From: Anaerolineae bacterium
Lineage (GTDB): Bacteria; Chloroflexota; Anaerolineae; Anaerolineales; E44-bin32
DNA: 64,000 nucleotides
Assembly (NCBI GenBank): GCA_030605795.1
Contig: JAUWHR010000014.1
Coordinates: 1 to 64,000, forward strand
Reading direction: 5' to 3'
Shown here: piece by piece, positions 1 through 9,314 of the stretch
How positions within the stretch are numbered: position 1 is the first letter of the stretch
Layout of the letters: each line of letters starts with the position of its first letter
Made by a program: the position numbers and the translations under genes
Notes under the pieces: model-generated
What the model was told of the DNA's origin: nothing
The model's input: the letters and a program-made list of their open reading frames with translations, nothing else
Database searches by the model: none

Positions 1-827
1 CCCACCATACTAGGACCAGTATGGGCGCCTAGCACCAGAGACATAGGACCAACTGGTCGCCAAGTGCAATCAAATCGTTGATCTACTAGCTCGCGCAGCA
101 TAGCCGCCCCTTCGAGATTGTATGAATGGAGCACCTGCACCCGCAATGCACTGCCAGGCGCATGCTGTTTAGCCATCAGATCCACTAACCCTTTTACCGC
201 TCCCTTGAATGTTCGTACCTGACCAAGTTGCACATAAGTACCGTTCACTTTTTCCACCCCGATTAGCGGCTTGATATTCAGCACCGAGGCGATTAACCCT
301 TTCATGTGACTGATGCGTCCGCCGTGAATCAAGTACTTGAGTTCTTTCAGTGTGTACATGCTGTCGCTGGCAGCACCGATACGCTCCATCAAAGCCAGAA
401 TTTGCTCTTTCGGCCAACCAGCTTTCGCTGCTCGGGCCGCCGCCTCCACCTGCCACCCCGCTGCAGCTGACAGTGTCTTGGTATCTACGATGGTGATGTT
501 CGCCTTTTCCACTAGCGCCGCTCCTGCCTGAGCGGCGTTGAATGTGCCGCTTAGACCTGAAGTCAAATGAATGGACAGAATGTCTGGGTCGGCGACTGCC
601 AACTGCCGATAAGTCTCGGCAAAATCGCCCGCCGAGGGCTGCGACGTGATAGGGAGGCTGTCAGTCGCTGCCAACAAGCGATAGAATTCGTCCGGTTGGA
701 TGTCCACGCCTTCGCGGTAGGATTTGTCTTCAAGGGTAACGATGAGAGGCACAACGTGAATACCTAATTCGGATATTTGCTCAGGGGATAGGCTTATGTC
801 TGTTCCACTATCAGTTACTATTTGCAT
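1..827 (-). CDS. DegV family fatty-acid-binding protein (FakB-like), 3' end outside window
   Basis: Read directly on the minus strand; the ORF track omits it because the stop lies beyond base 1. ATG at 827 has an AAAGGAG Shine-Dalgarno 6 nt upstream. The 275 visible residues run from MQIVTDSGTD to GAHTGPSMVG, so only a few C-terminal residues are missing (DegV proteins are about 280 aa). All canonical motifs are present: N-terminal TDSGTD, ITSQPS near residue 78, LTSGLSGT near 105, the GGRIS turn, and the C-terminal HTGP motif. The family binds one fatty acid and presents it to the kinase FakA. It stands apart from the fakA locus at 33.5 kb and is the most canonical of the three DegV paralogues here. 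Confident family call; the bound lipid is unknown. Confidence 0.93.
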   Translation of the reverse strand, partial: MQIVTDSGTDISLSPEQISELGIHVVPLIVTLEDKSYREGVDIQPDEFYRLLAATDSLPITSQPSAGDFAETYRQLAVADPDILSIHLTSGLSGTFNAAQAGAALVEKANITIVDTKTLSAAAGWQVEAAARAAKAGWPKEQILALMERIGAASDSMYTLKELKYLIHGGRISHMKGLIASVLNIKPLIGVEKVNGTYVQLGQVRTFKGAVKGLVDLMAKQHAPGSALRVQVLHSYNLEGAAMLRELVDQRFDCTWRPVGPMSLVLGAHTGPSMV

Positions 828-977
828 CTTTACTCTCCTTTGCGAGCTAATCTCAGTTCCAACTGTCACTGTTCAAGAATGACATCCAAGTGTAGCAGCT
901 TTTCCGACAACAGACGCCTGCCAACGTCGATGCGCCCTTCACTCTTAATTAAAATTCCTAACTACAAACGACTAAAT

Positions 978-3668
978 CTACTCCTTCAACACCGCATGCG
1001 CCGCAGCCAACCTGGCCACCGGCACCCGGAAAGGTGAACAGGACACATAATTAAGCCCAATCATATGGCAGAACTCGACCGAGCTGGGCTCACCGCCGTG
1101 CTCACCACAAATGCCTATCTCCAGATCAGGCTTAACGCTACGCCCTTTCTCCACGGTCATCTTCATTAAGACACCTACGCCATCTCGGTCCACAACCTCA
1201 AAGGGGTTCTTTGGCAAAATCCCCCGTTCCACATAGTCAAGCAGGAATTTTCCCTCGGCATCATCCCGGGAGACACCGTAAGTCATTTGGGTCAAATCGT
1301 TGGTGCCAAAAGAGAAGAAATCAGCGTATTCGGCGATCTCGTTGGCAGTGATGGCCGCTCGTGGGATCTCGATCATTGTGCCAAATTTGTAGGTCACTTC
1401 TATGCCCTTCTCGGCCATTACATCCTTGGCTACCCTCTCCAACTTCTCCCGCTCTAGTTTCAGTTCGTTGACATGACTCGTCAAGGGGATCATGATCTCA
1501 GGATGAACCTTTATCCCCTCTTCGGTCATGTTGCATGCCGCCTCAAAAATGGCGCGCACCTGCATCTCGGTGAGTCCCTTGTACATGATCCCCGCTCGAC
1601 AACCACGCAGACCCATCATGGGGTTGACTTCCCACATGCTGTTGACTACCTGGAGCATATTTTCTTTCTCTGCCAGTTCATCAGGATCATCTTTGCTGAA
1701 GCGCAATCGAGCTACCTCCTCAATCAGCTCCTCTCGCGGTGGTAGGAACTCGTGCATTGGTGGGTCAATAAGACGGATGATTACCGGCAGGCCAGACATG
1801 GCTCGGAAGATGCCCTCGAAATCCTCCCGCTGGAATGGCAGCAGTTTGTCCAGGCAGGCTTGACGTTCTTCATCGTTCTCAGCCATGATCATCTTTACAA
1901 CAATGGGCCGCCGTTCCTCCTCAAAGAACATGTGCTCAGTGCGGCACAAACCAATCCCTTCCGCACCGAAAGCCCGACCTTTAGCCGCGTCTTTAGGGTA
2001 GTCGGCATTGGTCCACACCCCCAATCGCCGCACCTCATCAGCCCAACCGAGAAGTGTGATCAACTCTCGCTCCTCCTCAAAACTAGCTTCTATGGTGGGG
2101 AGGCTGCCGGTGAAGACCTCGCCTGTAGCGCCGTCTATGGATACTAACTCACCTTCCTGGATTTCTTTGTCGTCGACGCTGAACATACGGGCATCCAGAT
2201 CGATCTTGATGGCTTCGCAACCCGCCACACAGGGCTTGCCCCACCCTCGGGCTACTACTGCCGCATGGGAGGTCATGCCTCCATGCTGGGTGAGGACTCC
2301 CCTAGCCTGTTCCATGCCGTGTATATCATCGGGGTTGGTTTCCGGCCGGATTAAAATTACCGCCTCCCCAGACTTGCCTCGTTCTGCAGCTGTGTCGGCA
2401 TCGAAGATGGCAATACCAGTGGCCGCTCCAGGTGAAGCGTTCAGTCCTGTTGCCAGTAGTTTGCCCGCCTTCCTAGCTTTCTCTACTTCGTCTGGATCGA
2501 ACCGGGGGTGAAGAAATTGGTTAACATGCTCTGGAGCAACCCGCATCAGAGCTTCTTCTTTGGTGATCAGACCTTCGTTTACCATGTCCACAGCTATTTT
2601 TGCCGCGGCTGCTGCGGTGCGCTTGCCAGTACGAGTCTGGAGCATCCACAATTTACCTCGCTCAACTGTGAACTCCACATCCTGTACATCCCGGTAGTGC
2701 TGTTCCAACAGGTCGCATATCCTTAGGAATTCTCTATGCTGCTCTGGCATGTCTTCAGCCATGTCAGCAATGGGGCTTGGGGTACGAATGCCTGCCACCA
2801 CGTCCTCACCTTGGGCATTCAGCAGATACTCGCCGTAAACCTCTTCCTCTCCAGTAGCAGGATTGCGAGTAAAAGCAACACCAGTTCCACTGTCCTTGCC
2901 CATGTTGCCAAAGACCATGGTCACTACGTTAACCGCGGTACCCAAATCGTGAGCTAAGCCTTCGACATTCCGATAAGTTGTGGCCGGCGCGCCGAACCAC
3001 GAATCGAAGACGGCGGCAATGGCCTGACGCATTTGTTCGTAGGGATCATCAGGGAATGCCTCTCCAAGCTCTTTTTTGTACAACGCTTTGAAATCCTTAA
3101 CCACGTCTTTTAACATATTGGCGGTAAGGTCAACGTCTTGACCACCTTCGGTCTTGGTCTTGTATTCATCCAGAATGCGTTCGAAGGCATGACGATCCAT
3201 GCCTTTAACAATATCGCCGAACATCTGGATGAGACGGCGATAAGCATCCAAGGCAAAGCGTTCGTTGTCAGTCAGCTTAATAATGGACTTGAGCGTTTCA
3301 GGGTTGAGTCCAATATTCAGCACGGTATCCATCATGCCCGGCATGGAAACCCGTGCCCCAGAGCGGCAAGATACGAGCAAAGGATCGGATGGATCGCCGA
3401 ACTTCTTGCCGGATTGCTTTTCAACTTCCTTCATCGCCTCCAGCACCTGATCCCACAATCCTTCAGGTAGCTTCTTGCCTGCGTCGAAATAAGCATTACA
3501 TGCCTCTGTCGTCACTGTGAAGCCCGGAGGCACCGGCACTCCGATGCGGGTCATCTCGGCAAGATTGGCGCCCTTGCCTCCCAATAACGACCTGACCCCG
3601 TCCCAAGACCCGGCTTTCTCTTCAGCCTGATCGATTTCATCGAACAGATAAACCCATTTCTGTGACAT
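978..3668 (-). CDS. ppdK: pyruvate, phosphate dikinase
   Basis: An 896-aa protein of the usual PPDK length. It interconverts pyruvate, ATP and phosphate with phosphoenolpyruvate, AMP and pyrophosphate in the cytosol. The N-terminal ATP-grasp domain starts with the LLGGKGANLAEMTRIGVPVP signature. The central swivelling domain carries the catalytic histidine in GGMTSHAAVVARGWGKPCVAG. The C-terminal TIM barrel has GTNDLTQMTYG and the CGEHGGEPSS motif. The ATG at 3668 is preceded by TTGGGAGG about 9 nt upstream. It follows the Rieske gene on the same strand after 117 bp, which contain an imperfect GC-rich hairpin without a T-run, so it may be its own unit. PPDK of this type usually signals PPi-linked glycolysis/gluconeogenesis. 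Confidence 0.98.
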   Translation of the reverse strand: MSQKWVYLFDEIDQAEEKAGSWDGVRSLLGGKGANLAEMTRIGVPVPPGFTVTTEACNAYFDAGKKLPEGLWDQVLEAMKEVEKQSGKKFGDPSDPLLVSCRSGARVSMPGMMDTVLNIGLNPETLKSIIKLTDNERFALDAYRRLIQMFGDIVKGMDRHAFERILDEYKTKTEGGQDVDLTANMLKDVVKDFKALYKKELGEAFPDDPYEQMRQAIAAVFDSWFGAPATTYRNVEGLAHDLGTAVNVVTMVFGNMGKDSGTGVAFTRNPATGEEEVYGEYLLNAQGEDVVAGIRTPSPIADMAEDMPEQHREFLRICDLLEQHYRDVQDVEFTVERGKLWMLQTRTGKRTAAAAAKIAVDMVNEGLITKEEALMRVAPEHVNQFLHPRFDPDEVEKARKAGKLLATGLNASPGAATGIAIFDADTAAERGKSGEAVILIRPETNPDDIHGMEQARGVLTQHGGMTSHAAVVARGWGKPCVAGCEAIKIDLDARMFSVDDKEIQEGELVSIDGATGEVFTGSLPTIEASFEEERELITLLGWADEVRRLGVWTNADYPKDAAKGRAFGAEGIGLCRTEHMFFEEERRPIVVKMIMAENDEERQACLDKLLPFQREDFEGIFRAMSGLPVIIRLIDPPMHEFLPPREELIEEVARLRFSKDDPDELAEKENMLQVVNSMWEVNPMMGLRGCRAGIMYKGLTEMQVRAIFEAACNMTEEGIKVHPEIMIPLTSHVNELKLEREKLERVAKDVMAEKGIEVTYKFGTMIEIPRAAITANEIAEYADFFSFGTNDLTQMTYGVSRDDAEGKFLLDYVERGILPKNPFEVVDRDGVGVLMKMTVEKGRSVKPDLEIGICGEHGGEPSSVEFCHMIGLNYVSCSPFRVPVARLAAAHAVLKE

Positions 3669-3785
3669 TATTCAAATCCTCCCAAGGAGAAATCATTTCC
3701 AGGATTCAGGATGTGCGCCGCGTCCGTCACGACTGCGGGCACGGCGCAAAGCATCCGCTAATAATACATCAAAATTGTTGTGATG

Positions 3786-4136
3786 TCAGGATATTATCGG
3801 AAGGCCAATCCGGATCTCGTCCCCCTCCACCCGCACCGGATAGGCCGGTATATCAACCACCGCCGGTAGTGTCAACGCTTGGCCGGTCTCCAGGTCAAAG
3901 CGGGCTCCATGACGAGGACATTCGATACCCTGCCCGTCTATCTCCCCCTCAGCCACTGGCCCATCATCATGGGAGCAGATGTCGGCGATGGCATAATACC
4001 GCCCGGCAATGTTGAATACCGCGATTAGATTACCAGCAACATCAAAGATCAGTCGCTCACCGTTCCTGATCTCATCCGTCGAAGCGATAGTCACATACTC
4101 TAATCGATCGTCGTCAAGCTGCCGATAGTTGAACAT
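3786..4136 (-). CDS. Rieske [2Fe-2S] ferredoxin-like protein, last gene of the suf operon
   Basis: A small soluble Rieske protein of 116 aa, counted from the ATG at 4136. The upstream GTG at 4145 overlaps the AGGTGAGAGG ribosome-binding sequence, so the ATG is preferred. Two cluster-binding boxes are visible: CSHDDG (C-x-H) and CPRHGARFDLETG (C-x2-H). The order of box 1, a short acidic spacer with GxGIECP, then box 2 is that of non-haem dioxygenase ferredoxin components and NirD-like proteins. No membrane segment. It lies 66 bp after sufU on the same strand, and Rieske genes often sit with SUF genes, so an electron-transfer role in Fe-S assembly is plausible but inferred. Confidence 0.88.
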   Translation of the reverse strand: MFNYRQLDDDRLEYVTIASTDEIRNGERLIFDVAGNLIAVFNIAGRYYAIADICSHDDGPVAEGEIDGQGIECPRHGARFDLETGQALTLPAVVDIPAYPVRVEGDEIRIGLPIIS

Positions 4137-4202
4137 ACCTCTCACCTAAAAAACGCCGTACAATGCCAGCGAAAAATATACATCCCATTCAAGCTCTCTA
4201 TT

Positions 4203-4598
4203 TCAGGCCCATTCCTCTTCGAGCTCTTCAATCCCATAGACGCCAGCTTTCAGAACTTTTAGCGAAAGCAGCGCACACTTGAGACGGGCCGGTCCTAATT
4301 CAATTCCCAGCATCTCCAGGATGTCTTCTTTGCCCAACCCCTTGATCTCATCCAGTGTCTTTCCAACCACCGATTCAACCAGTAGATCCGCTGAAGCCTG
4401 CGCGATGGCACAGCCAACACCGGAGAAGGCGGCTTCAGTGATGCGGTCATCGTCACCCACCCGCAGATCGATCCGGATCCGATCACCACAGAGTGGGTTG
4501 TCATCTTCATAGGAATAATCATGCGGGTCGAGAGTGCCCCGCATGAGGGGATGCTTATATCGATCAATAATCTGTTCCCGATAAAGGTCTTCCATCAT
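4203..4598 (-). CDS. sufU: SufU-type iron-sulfur cluster scaffold / sulfur acceptor
   Basis: A SufU/NifU-N family protein of 131 aa that accepts sulfur from SufS. Conserved features: MMEDLYREQIIDRYKHP at the N terminus, DNPLCGDRIRIDL (first Cys plus Asp), GVGCAIAQASADLL (second Cys) and RLKCALLSL (third Cys), which together are the Zn/sulfur-binding site. The ORF track extends it to 4847, but the extra 83 codons are an in-frame translation of intergenic repeats (RDERSR, LDERSR). The true start is the ATG at 4598, or the adjacent one at 4595, behind GTAGGAG. The repeats separate it from sufS by 274 bp, unusual within an operon. Confidence 0.93.
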   Translation of the reverse strand: MMEDLYREQIIDRYKHPLMRGTLDPHDYSYEDDNPLCGDRIRIDLRVGDDDRITEAAFSGVGCAIAQASADLLVESVVGKTLDEIKGLGKEDILEMLGIELGPARLKCALLSLKVLKAGVYGIEELEEEWA

Positions 4599-4611
4599 CA
4601 AACTCCTACCC

Positions 4612-4850
4612 CCGACCGCTCGTCCCGCGAGCGGAGCGAGACGGGACCGTTCGTCCCGCGAGCGTCGCGTAGCACCGTTCGTCCAGCTTGACTGGATCCC
4701 GTAGCCCCTCGACGGAGCCTGTCCTGAGCTTGACGAAGGGCTCGGGACCTTCGGCATAGCGGAGGGGTAGCGAGATCGTTCATCAAGCTTGACTTGACGG
4801 GACCGCTCGTCCCGCGAGCTGAGCGAGACGGGATTACTGATCTCCATCCC
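4612..4850. repeat. Cluster of short palindromic repeats between sufS and sufU
   Basis: About 240 bp of head-to-tail short inverted repeats. CGTCCCGCGAGC with its inverse GCGAGACGGGA occurs near 4619-4650 and again near 4807-4832. CCGTTCGTCCAGCTTGACTG lies near 4675, with a related ATCAAGCTTGACTTGACGGG near 4782. GTCCTGAGCTTGACGAAGGG at 4721-4740 belongs to the same family as the repeat near 49.57 kb. The block has no stop codon in the sufU frame, which produces the false N-terminal extension in the ORF track. Families are defined by eye only. Confidence 0.8.
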
Positions 4851-4872
4851 CCTCTCCCCCCAATTCTACCAG

Positions 4873-6120
4873 CTAACTAAAAATCTCCTTCACCTTATAC
4901 AAGCCATCGACCAACTGGTCAATCTCCTCCAGTGTGTTGTACAGGTAGAACGAAGCGCGGGTGGTCGCAAGCAAGTTGAACTTTTCGTGGATCGGCATGG
5001 CACAGTGGTGACCGGCGCGCACCGCGATCCCCCGATCATCGAGGATCTGGGCCACATCATGTGGGTGCACACCCTCTAACGTGAAAGAGGCCACACCGCC
5101 ACGATGCTCTGCGCTGGGTCCATAGACTCGCACACCAGGGATCTCTTCCAGCCGATCCAAGGCTCTCGCGATCAGATGTTGTTCGTGTTGGCGTACGGCC
5201 TGCATACCGAGTGAACTTAAATAATCGACTGCCGCACCAAGACCGATGCCTTGAGCGATGGGCGGCGTGCCCGCTTCGAACTTATAGGGGAGATCATTAA
5301 CCGTGAAGGAGTCCAGCCGGACTCGCTTGATCATATCACCGCCCCCCTGGAAAGGAGGCATTGCGTCCAACAACTCCTCACGACCGTATAGGATACCGAT
5401 ACCGGTTGGACCACACATCTTATGACTGGAGAACGCGAAAAAATCAACCCCAAGATTCGAGATATCCACCGGTAAGTGAGGGACGGACTGCGCCGCATCA
5501 ATCAGAACTACCGCCCCCGCCTGGTGGGCCATTTGGGTCATCTCGGTCACCGGGTTGATCGTCCCCAGCATATTGGACATATGGGTGAAGGCGACCAGCT
5601 GGGGACAGCCCTCGAGTAAGTCCTTATAGACTTCTAGATCGAGTAATCCGTCCTCGGTGACGGGGATGAAAGCCAGACGCAGTTCACGCTCCGCCGCCAG
5701 CATCTGCCATGGCACTAGATTAGAGTGGTGCTCCATTTCGGTCAGTATGATCAGGTCGCCCCGCTTTAGGTTGGCTCGACCCCAGGAGTAAGCCACCAGG
5801 TTGATCGCTTCTGTGGCGTTGCGGGTGAAGATCACCTGGCGGGGCGATGGCGCGCCGATGAAATCAGCCACTCGCTGCCGAGCATCCTCGAAGGCTTCAG
5901 TGGCTTCCTCCGCCAGACGGTGGATCCCACGGTGGATGTTGGCGTTCTGATGTTGGTAAAAAGAAGTCACCGCCTCAATCACCTGGCTCGGTTTCTGTGT
6001 GGTCGCGGCTGAGTCGAGGTAGACCAAGGGTACCCCAGGATGTATCTCCCGCGATATCACCGGAAAATCAGCTCGAATACTATCAACATCCAATACAGCA
6101 ATTTCAGAACCATTAGGCAT
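4873..6120 (-). CDS. sufS: SufS-type cysteine desulfurase
   Basis: A group II PLP-dependent cysteine desulfurase of 415 aa that takes sulfur from cysteine for Fe-S assembly. Motifs: YLDSAATTQKP at the N terminus, NIHRGIH, TEMEHHSNLVPW (PLP-stacking His), VVLIDAAQSVPH (PLP Asp), FFAFSSHKMCGPTGIGILYG (PLP lysine in SHK) and RAGHHCAMP, which contains the catalytic Cys. The ATG at 6120 is chosen because GGAG lies 6 nt upstream; the ATG at 6132 would start 4 nt after the preceding stop. It is downstream of sufD and an unknown small gene and upstream of sufU, its expected sulfur acceptor. Confidence 0.97.
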   Translation of the reverse strand: MPNGSEIAVLDVDSIRADFPVISREIHPGVPLVYLDSAATTQKPSQVIEAVTSFYQHQNANIHRGIHRLAEEATEAFEDARQRVADFIGAPSPRQVIFTRNATEAINLVAYSWGRANLKRGDLIILTEMEHHSNLVPWQMLAAERELRLAFIPVTEDGLLDLEVYKDLLEGCPQLVAFTHMSNMLGTINPVTEMTQMAHQAGAVVLIDAAQSVPHLPVDISNLGVDFFAFSSHKMCGPTGIGILYGREELLDAMPPFQGGGDMIKRVRLDSFTVNDLPYKFEAGTPPIAQGIGLGAAVDYLSSLGMQAVRQHEQHLIARALDRLEEIPGVRVYGPSAEHRGGVASFTLEGVHPHDVAQILDDRGIAVRAGHHCAMPIHEKFNLLATTRASFYLYNTLEEIDQLVDGLYKVKEIFS

Positions 6121-6135
6121 TACTAGCTCCATCCC

Positions 6136-6429
6136 TTATTTCCGTCGTGATCGGGAACGGCGTCTGGTCGCCGGTCGTATTTTATCGCTATTTTGTAGAT
6201 ACCAAAGAACTCGATCCGGGACCATCCAGCCGTTTGTGAGGTAAATATCCTCGACAAACTGAACGGCGACCATCTTCCTGTCCGCTTGTACGACCACCCC
6301 CCTAAGCCAGTCGCGAACGCGCTCGCCCTCACGGTTATGATCACAGTAGACTTCAACCCGGTCACCCACCTTGTAGGGTTTTTTCTGGATTCGGCTCACT
6401 TCCATCGGATTGATACTAATTTTCGTCAC
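6136..6429 (-). CDS. Unknown small basic protein inside the suf operon (SH3-like barrel suspected)
   Basis: About 97 aa. The sequence KVGDRVEVYCDHN...LRGVVVQADRKMVAVQF alternates short beta strands in the way of KOW/Tudor/SH3-like barrels. The C terminus is strongly basic (RPATRRRSRSRRK), suggesting nucleic-acid or ribosome contact. No cysteines that would suggest an Fe-S carrier apart from one. It sits between sufD (48 bp upstream) and sufS (15 bp downstream) on the same strand, so it is very probably co-transcribed. The start is uncertain: TTG at 6441, GTG at 6429 behind GGGGGAG, or ATG near 6405. I do not recognise a named family. Reality as a gene is supported mainly by tight operon packing. 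Confidence 0.65.
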   Translation of the reverse strand: MTKISINPMEVSRIQKKPYKVGDRVEVYCDHNREGERVRDWLRGVVVQADRKMVAVQFVEDIYLTNGWMVPDRVLWYLQNSDKIRPATRRRSRSRRK

Positions 6430-6477
6430 TATCTCCCCCAAGGAGAATATAAGGCAAGCCCGTTCGCCTGCCGACGG

Positions 6478-7830
6478 TTACATCTTCGCTAGCTTTTTGT
6501 CGATCATGCGCTGAAAGCGATCTCGCACACTTTCGAAGGGAATGCGCTCCATGATTGGCGTGAAGAAGCCATCAATGACCATCCGTTCCGCTTCTCTACG
6601 TGGCAGACCACGCGACATGAGGTAGAAAATCGGTTCATCCTCTAACTGCCCAACCGTCGCACCGTGGGTACAACGGACATCGTCAGCTAGGATCTCAAGA
6701 CCTGGGATCGAATCAGCTCGAGCCTGTTTACTTAAGATCAAATTGCGGTTAGCCTGGTAGCCATCCGTTTGCTGCGCACCAGGCGCGACGTAAATCATCC
6801 CTTGCCACACCGAACGGCTTCGATCCAACAGCGCCCCCTTGAAAAGCAAGTCGCTGGTGGTGCGCGGCGCCGAGTGGTTCTGCTGGGTATCGTGATCCAG
6901 GTGTTGAACCCCGTCGGCGAAGTAGAAGGCTGACATGCGGCTCTCGGCCCCCTCACCTAAGAGGTTAATCTCACTGAAATTTTTTGTCAAATGGCTACCC
7001 ACACCACCATAGATCCAATCCAGGCGAGCATCGCGGCCTACATGCGCCCGTTCATGGGTGAAATTCCACACATGCTGGCCAAGACTTTGTACTTCGATGA
7101 AAGTCAAACTGGCGCCATCTCCGACGCCAATCTCGACAATTCCTGCATGCGCCGATTGTCCACTAGGCGCCGTTGGCGAAGCTGTTTCGTGCATGTAGGT
7201 TACCGATGCCCCCTCCCCAACAATCAACAGCACGCGGCTGAAATACGCCGCCTGCGATCCTGGAGCCCAAAAGATCGAGTGCAACGGCTGCTTAACCTCG
7301 ACCCCTGGAGGCACATAGAGTAGAACCCCATGCTCACTCATGGTTGCTGCCAGGGCTGAAAATTTTCCCTCCTCGTCAGGGACTATCGCTCCTAGGTGGG
7401 CTTTCAGCAGGTCATCGTGCTCCCGCACAGCGGTAGCCCAATCCACCGCGATCACACTATTTTCTGCCAGCTCTTGGCCACCCTCTACAATGGAAGGGAA
7501 TCCAGGGCGCAAAACAAGCAACCAACCGTGCGGGTCGTTGGTCAATGGCTTGAGCAGCTCCGGATCCACCGAGATATCTTCCGCCGGCTTTAGCACCAAT
7601 TCGTCAGCCGGCAGATTACGGATATCGGTACGTCGCCAGGGCTCATCCTTCAGGTTTGGCATTGGCATTGAGCGATATGCCTGCCAAGCATCCCAGCGAC
7701 GTTCCGCCAACCATGTGGGTTCTTCCAAACGTTTAGATACGCTTATCACGTCGGCTTCTGTGAAGGGAAATTCAGGCGCGACTGTTGGGCGAACCTTGTG
7801 CTTCCGACGGATAATGGTGCTAGTACTCAT
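6478..7830 (-). CDS. sufD: SufD, Fe-S assembly scaffold subunit
   Basis: A 450-aa member of the SufB/SufD beta-helix family, partner of SufB and SufC in the cytosolic SufBCD complex. Indicative segments: YRSMPMPNLKDEPWRRTDI at the N terminus, GVLLYVPPGVEV, EGASVTYMHETASP, the HLDHDTQQNHSAP stretch before the C-terminal core, and [20 protein letters not shown] near the end. The last motif is shared with SufB here ([14 protein letters not shown]). Start ATG at 7830 has GAGGAAG about 10 nt upstream. Position directly after sufB supports SufD rather than a second SufB, and it is less similar to SufB consensus in the cluster-binding region. Confidence 0.95.
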   Translation of the reverse strand: MSTSTIIRRKHKVRPTVAPEFPFTEADVISVSKRLEEPTWLAERRWDAWQAYRSMPMPNLKDEPWRRTDIRNLPADELVLKPAEDISVDPELLKPLTNDPHGWLLVLRPGFPSIVEGGQELAENSVIAVDWATAVREHDDLLKAHLGAIVPDEEGKFSALAATMSEHGVLLYVPPGVEVKQPLHSIFWAPGSQAAYFSRVLLIVGEGASVTYMHETASPTAPSGQSAHAGIVEIGVGDGASLTFIEVQSLGQHVWNFTHERAHVGRDARLDWIYGGVGSHLTKNFSEINLLGEGAESRMSAFYFADGVQHLDHDTQQNHSAPRTTSDLLFKGALLDRSRSVWQGMIYVAPGAQQTDGYQANRNLILSKQARADSIPGLEILADDVRCTHGATVGQLEDEPIFYLMSRGLPRREAERMVIDGFFTPIMERIPFESVRDRFQRMIDKKLAKM

Positions 7831-7898
7831 TCCGGTGTCTTCCTCAATTGACCGCTTAAAAAATACGGCCGGTCCCTGTCGGCTTGCAGGGACAACGG

Positions 7899-9311
7899 CT
7901 AACCGATCGAACCTTCCATCTGTATCTGAATCAAACGGTTCATTTCAACCGCATACTCCATTGGCAACTCTTTCACCAATGGCTCGATGAATCCCGAGAC
8001 AACCATCGTGGTCGCCTCTCCCACACTCAAACCACGGCTCATCAGATAAAACAATTGCTCCTCGCCCACCCTGCTCACCGAAGCCTCATGGCCGATGTTC
8101 ACCTCGTCCACGTCAATTTCGATGTAGGGATAGGTATCAGAACGCGATTGTGGGTCGAGCAACAGAGCGTCACAGACTACTTTAGAGCGCGATCCCACTG
8201 CGTTCTTCTGAACCTTGAGCAGACCGCGGTAAGAAGCCCTCCCACCGCCTTGGCTGATTGACTTGGAGGTAATCTTGCTCGATGTGTTAGCCGCGGCATG
8301 GATAACCTTACCCCCGGTGTCCTGATGCTGCCCATTTGTGGCGAAGGCCATTGAAAGGATCTCGCCATGTGCCCCTTCACCCACCAAATAGCAAGATGGA
8401 TACTTCATCGTCAGCTTACTGCCGATGTTGGCGTCAATCCATTCCATCGTGGCATCTTCGTGGACTATCGCCCGTTGGGTAACCAGGTTGTAAACATTGG
8501 TCGACCAGTTCTGGATCGTGGTATAGCGACAGCGAGCACCTTTCTTGACCACGATCTCAATCACACCGCTGTGAAAAGAGTTGGTAGTATAAGTCGGCGC
8601 CGTGCAACCCTCTACGTAGTGTACCCGCGCACCCTCATCGACGATGATCAGTGTGCGTTCAAATTGACCGATGTTGGCTACATTAAGCCGGAAGTAAGCC
8701 TGCAGCGGAAGTTCGACATTCACTCCCGGCGGCACGTAGACGAAGGAACCTCCTGACCACACGGCGCTATTCAGGGCCGCAAATTTGTTGTCGCTGATCG
8801 GGACCACTTTGCTGAAGTACTCTCGGAACAGGTCCTCATGTTGTTGCAGGCCTTCTTCGATCCTGACGAAGATTACCCCCTGCTCCTGGAGGTGCTCCTG
8901 TATGCTGTGGTAAACCATCTCCGACTCGTATTGAGCTCCCACCCCCGCCAGGAACTTCTGTTCCGCTTCTGGGATCCCCAACCTGTCGAAGGTCTCTTTG
9001 ATCGTATCGGGCACATCATCCCAGGATCGACTCTCCTGCTCGGCTGGCCGAACGTAATAATAAATATCGTCCAGGTCGAGCTTGGAGATGTCCCCACCCC
9101 AGACGGGCATCGGACGGGATTGATAGTGCTCAAGTGCCTTGAGCCGGAACTCAAGCATCCAATCTGGTTCACCCTTTATCCGTGATATTTGCTCCACCAC
9201 CCCACGGTCGAGCCCTTTGCCGGTTTTAAAGACCGAAACATCTGGATCACTAAAACCGTACTTATTTCGATCGATCCCTTCTAAGTACTCTAGATCCGTA
9301 TCTGCCGGCAT
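7899..9311 (-). CDS. sufB: SufB, Fe-S cluster scaffold
   Basis: A 470-aa SufB, the subunit on which the nascent cluster is built. Diagnostic stretches are [53 protein letters not shown] (conserved Cys), [21 protein letters not shown], and [20 protein letters not shown] near the C terminus. Length matches the family (about 470). It is separated from sufC by only 3 bp, so the two are translationally close, and is followed by sufD. Expression should follow the SufR-like operator region upstream of sufC. Confidence 0.98.
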   Translation of the reverse strand: MPADTDLEYLEGIDRNKYGFSDPDVSVFKTGKGLDRGVVEQISRIKGEPDWMLEFRLKALEHYQSRPMPVWGGDISKLDLDDIYYYVRPAEQESRSWDDVPDTIKETFDRLGIPEAEQKFLAGVGAQYESEMVYHSIQEHLQEQGVIFVRIEEGLQQHEDLFREYFSKVVPISDNKFAALNSAVWSGGSFVYVPPGVNVELPLQAYFRLNVANIGQFERTLIIVDEGARVHYVEGCTAPTYTTNSFHSGVIEIVVKKGARCRYTTIQNWSTNVYNLVTQRAIVHEDATMEWIDANIGSKLTMKYPSCYLVGEGAHGEILSMAFATNGQHQDTGGKVIHAAANTSSKITSKSISQGGGRASYRGLLKVQKNAVGSRSKVVCDALLLDPQSRSDTYPYIEIDVDEVNIGHEASVSRVGEEQLFYLMSRGLSVGEATTMVVSGFIEPLVKELPMEYAVEMNRLIQIQMEGSIG

Positions 9312-9314
9312 TTA

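Noticed and set aside
4599-4847. N-terminal 83-residue extension of SufU in the ORF track
   Set aside because: It is translation of intergenic inverted repeats; the family N terminus begins at MMEDLYREQ behind a good Shine-Dalgarno.
6123-6365. 80-aa minus-strand ORF overlapping the unknown suf-operon gene
   Set aside because: It is an alternative frame of the same DNA, overlaps the sufS start, and its sequence has low-complexity, shadow-like composition.
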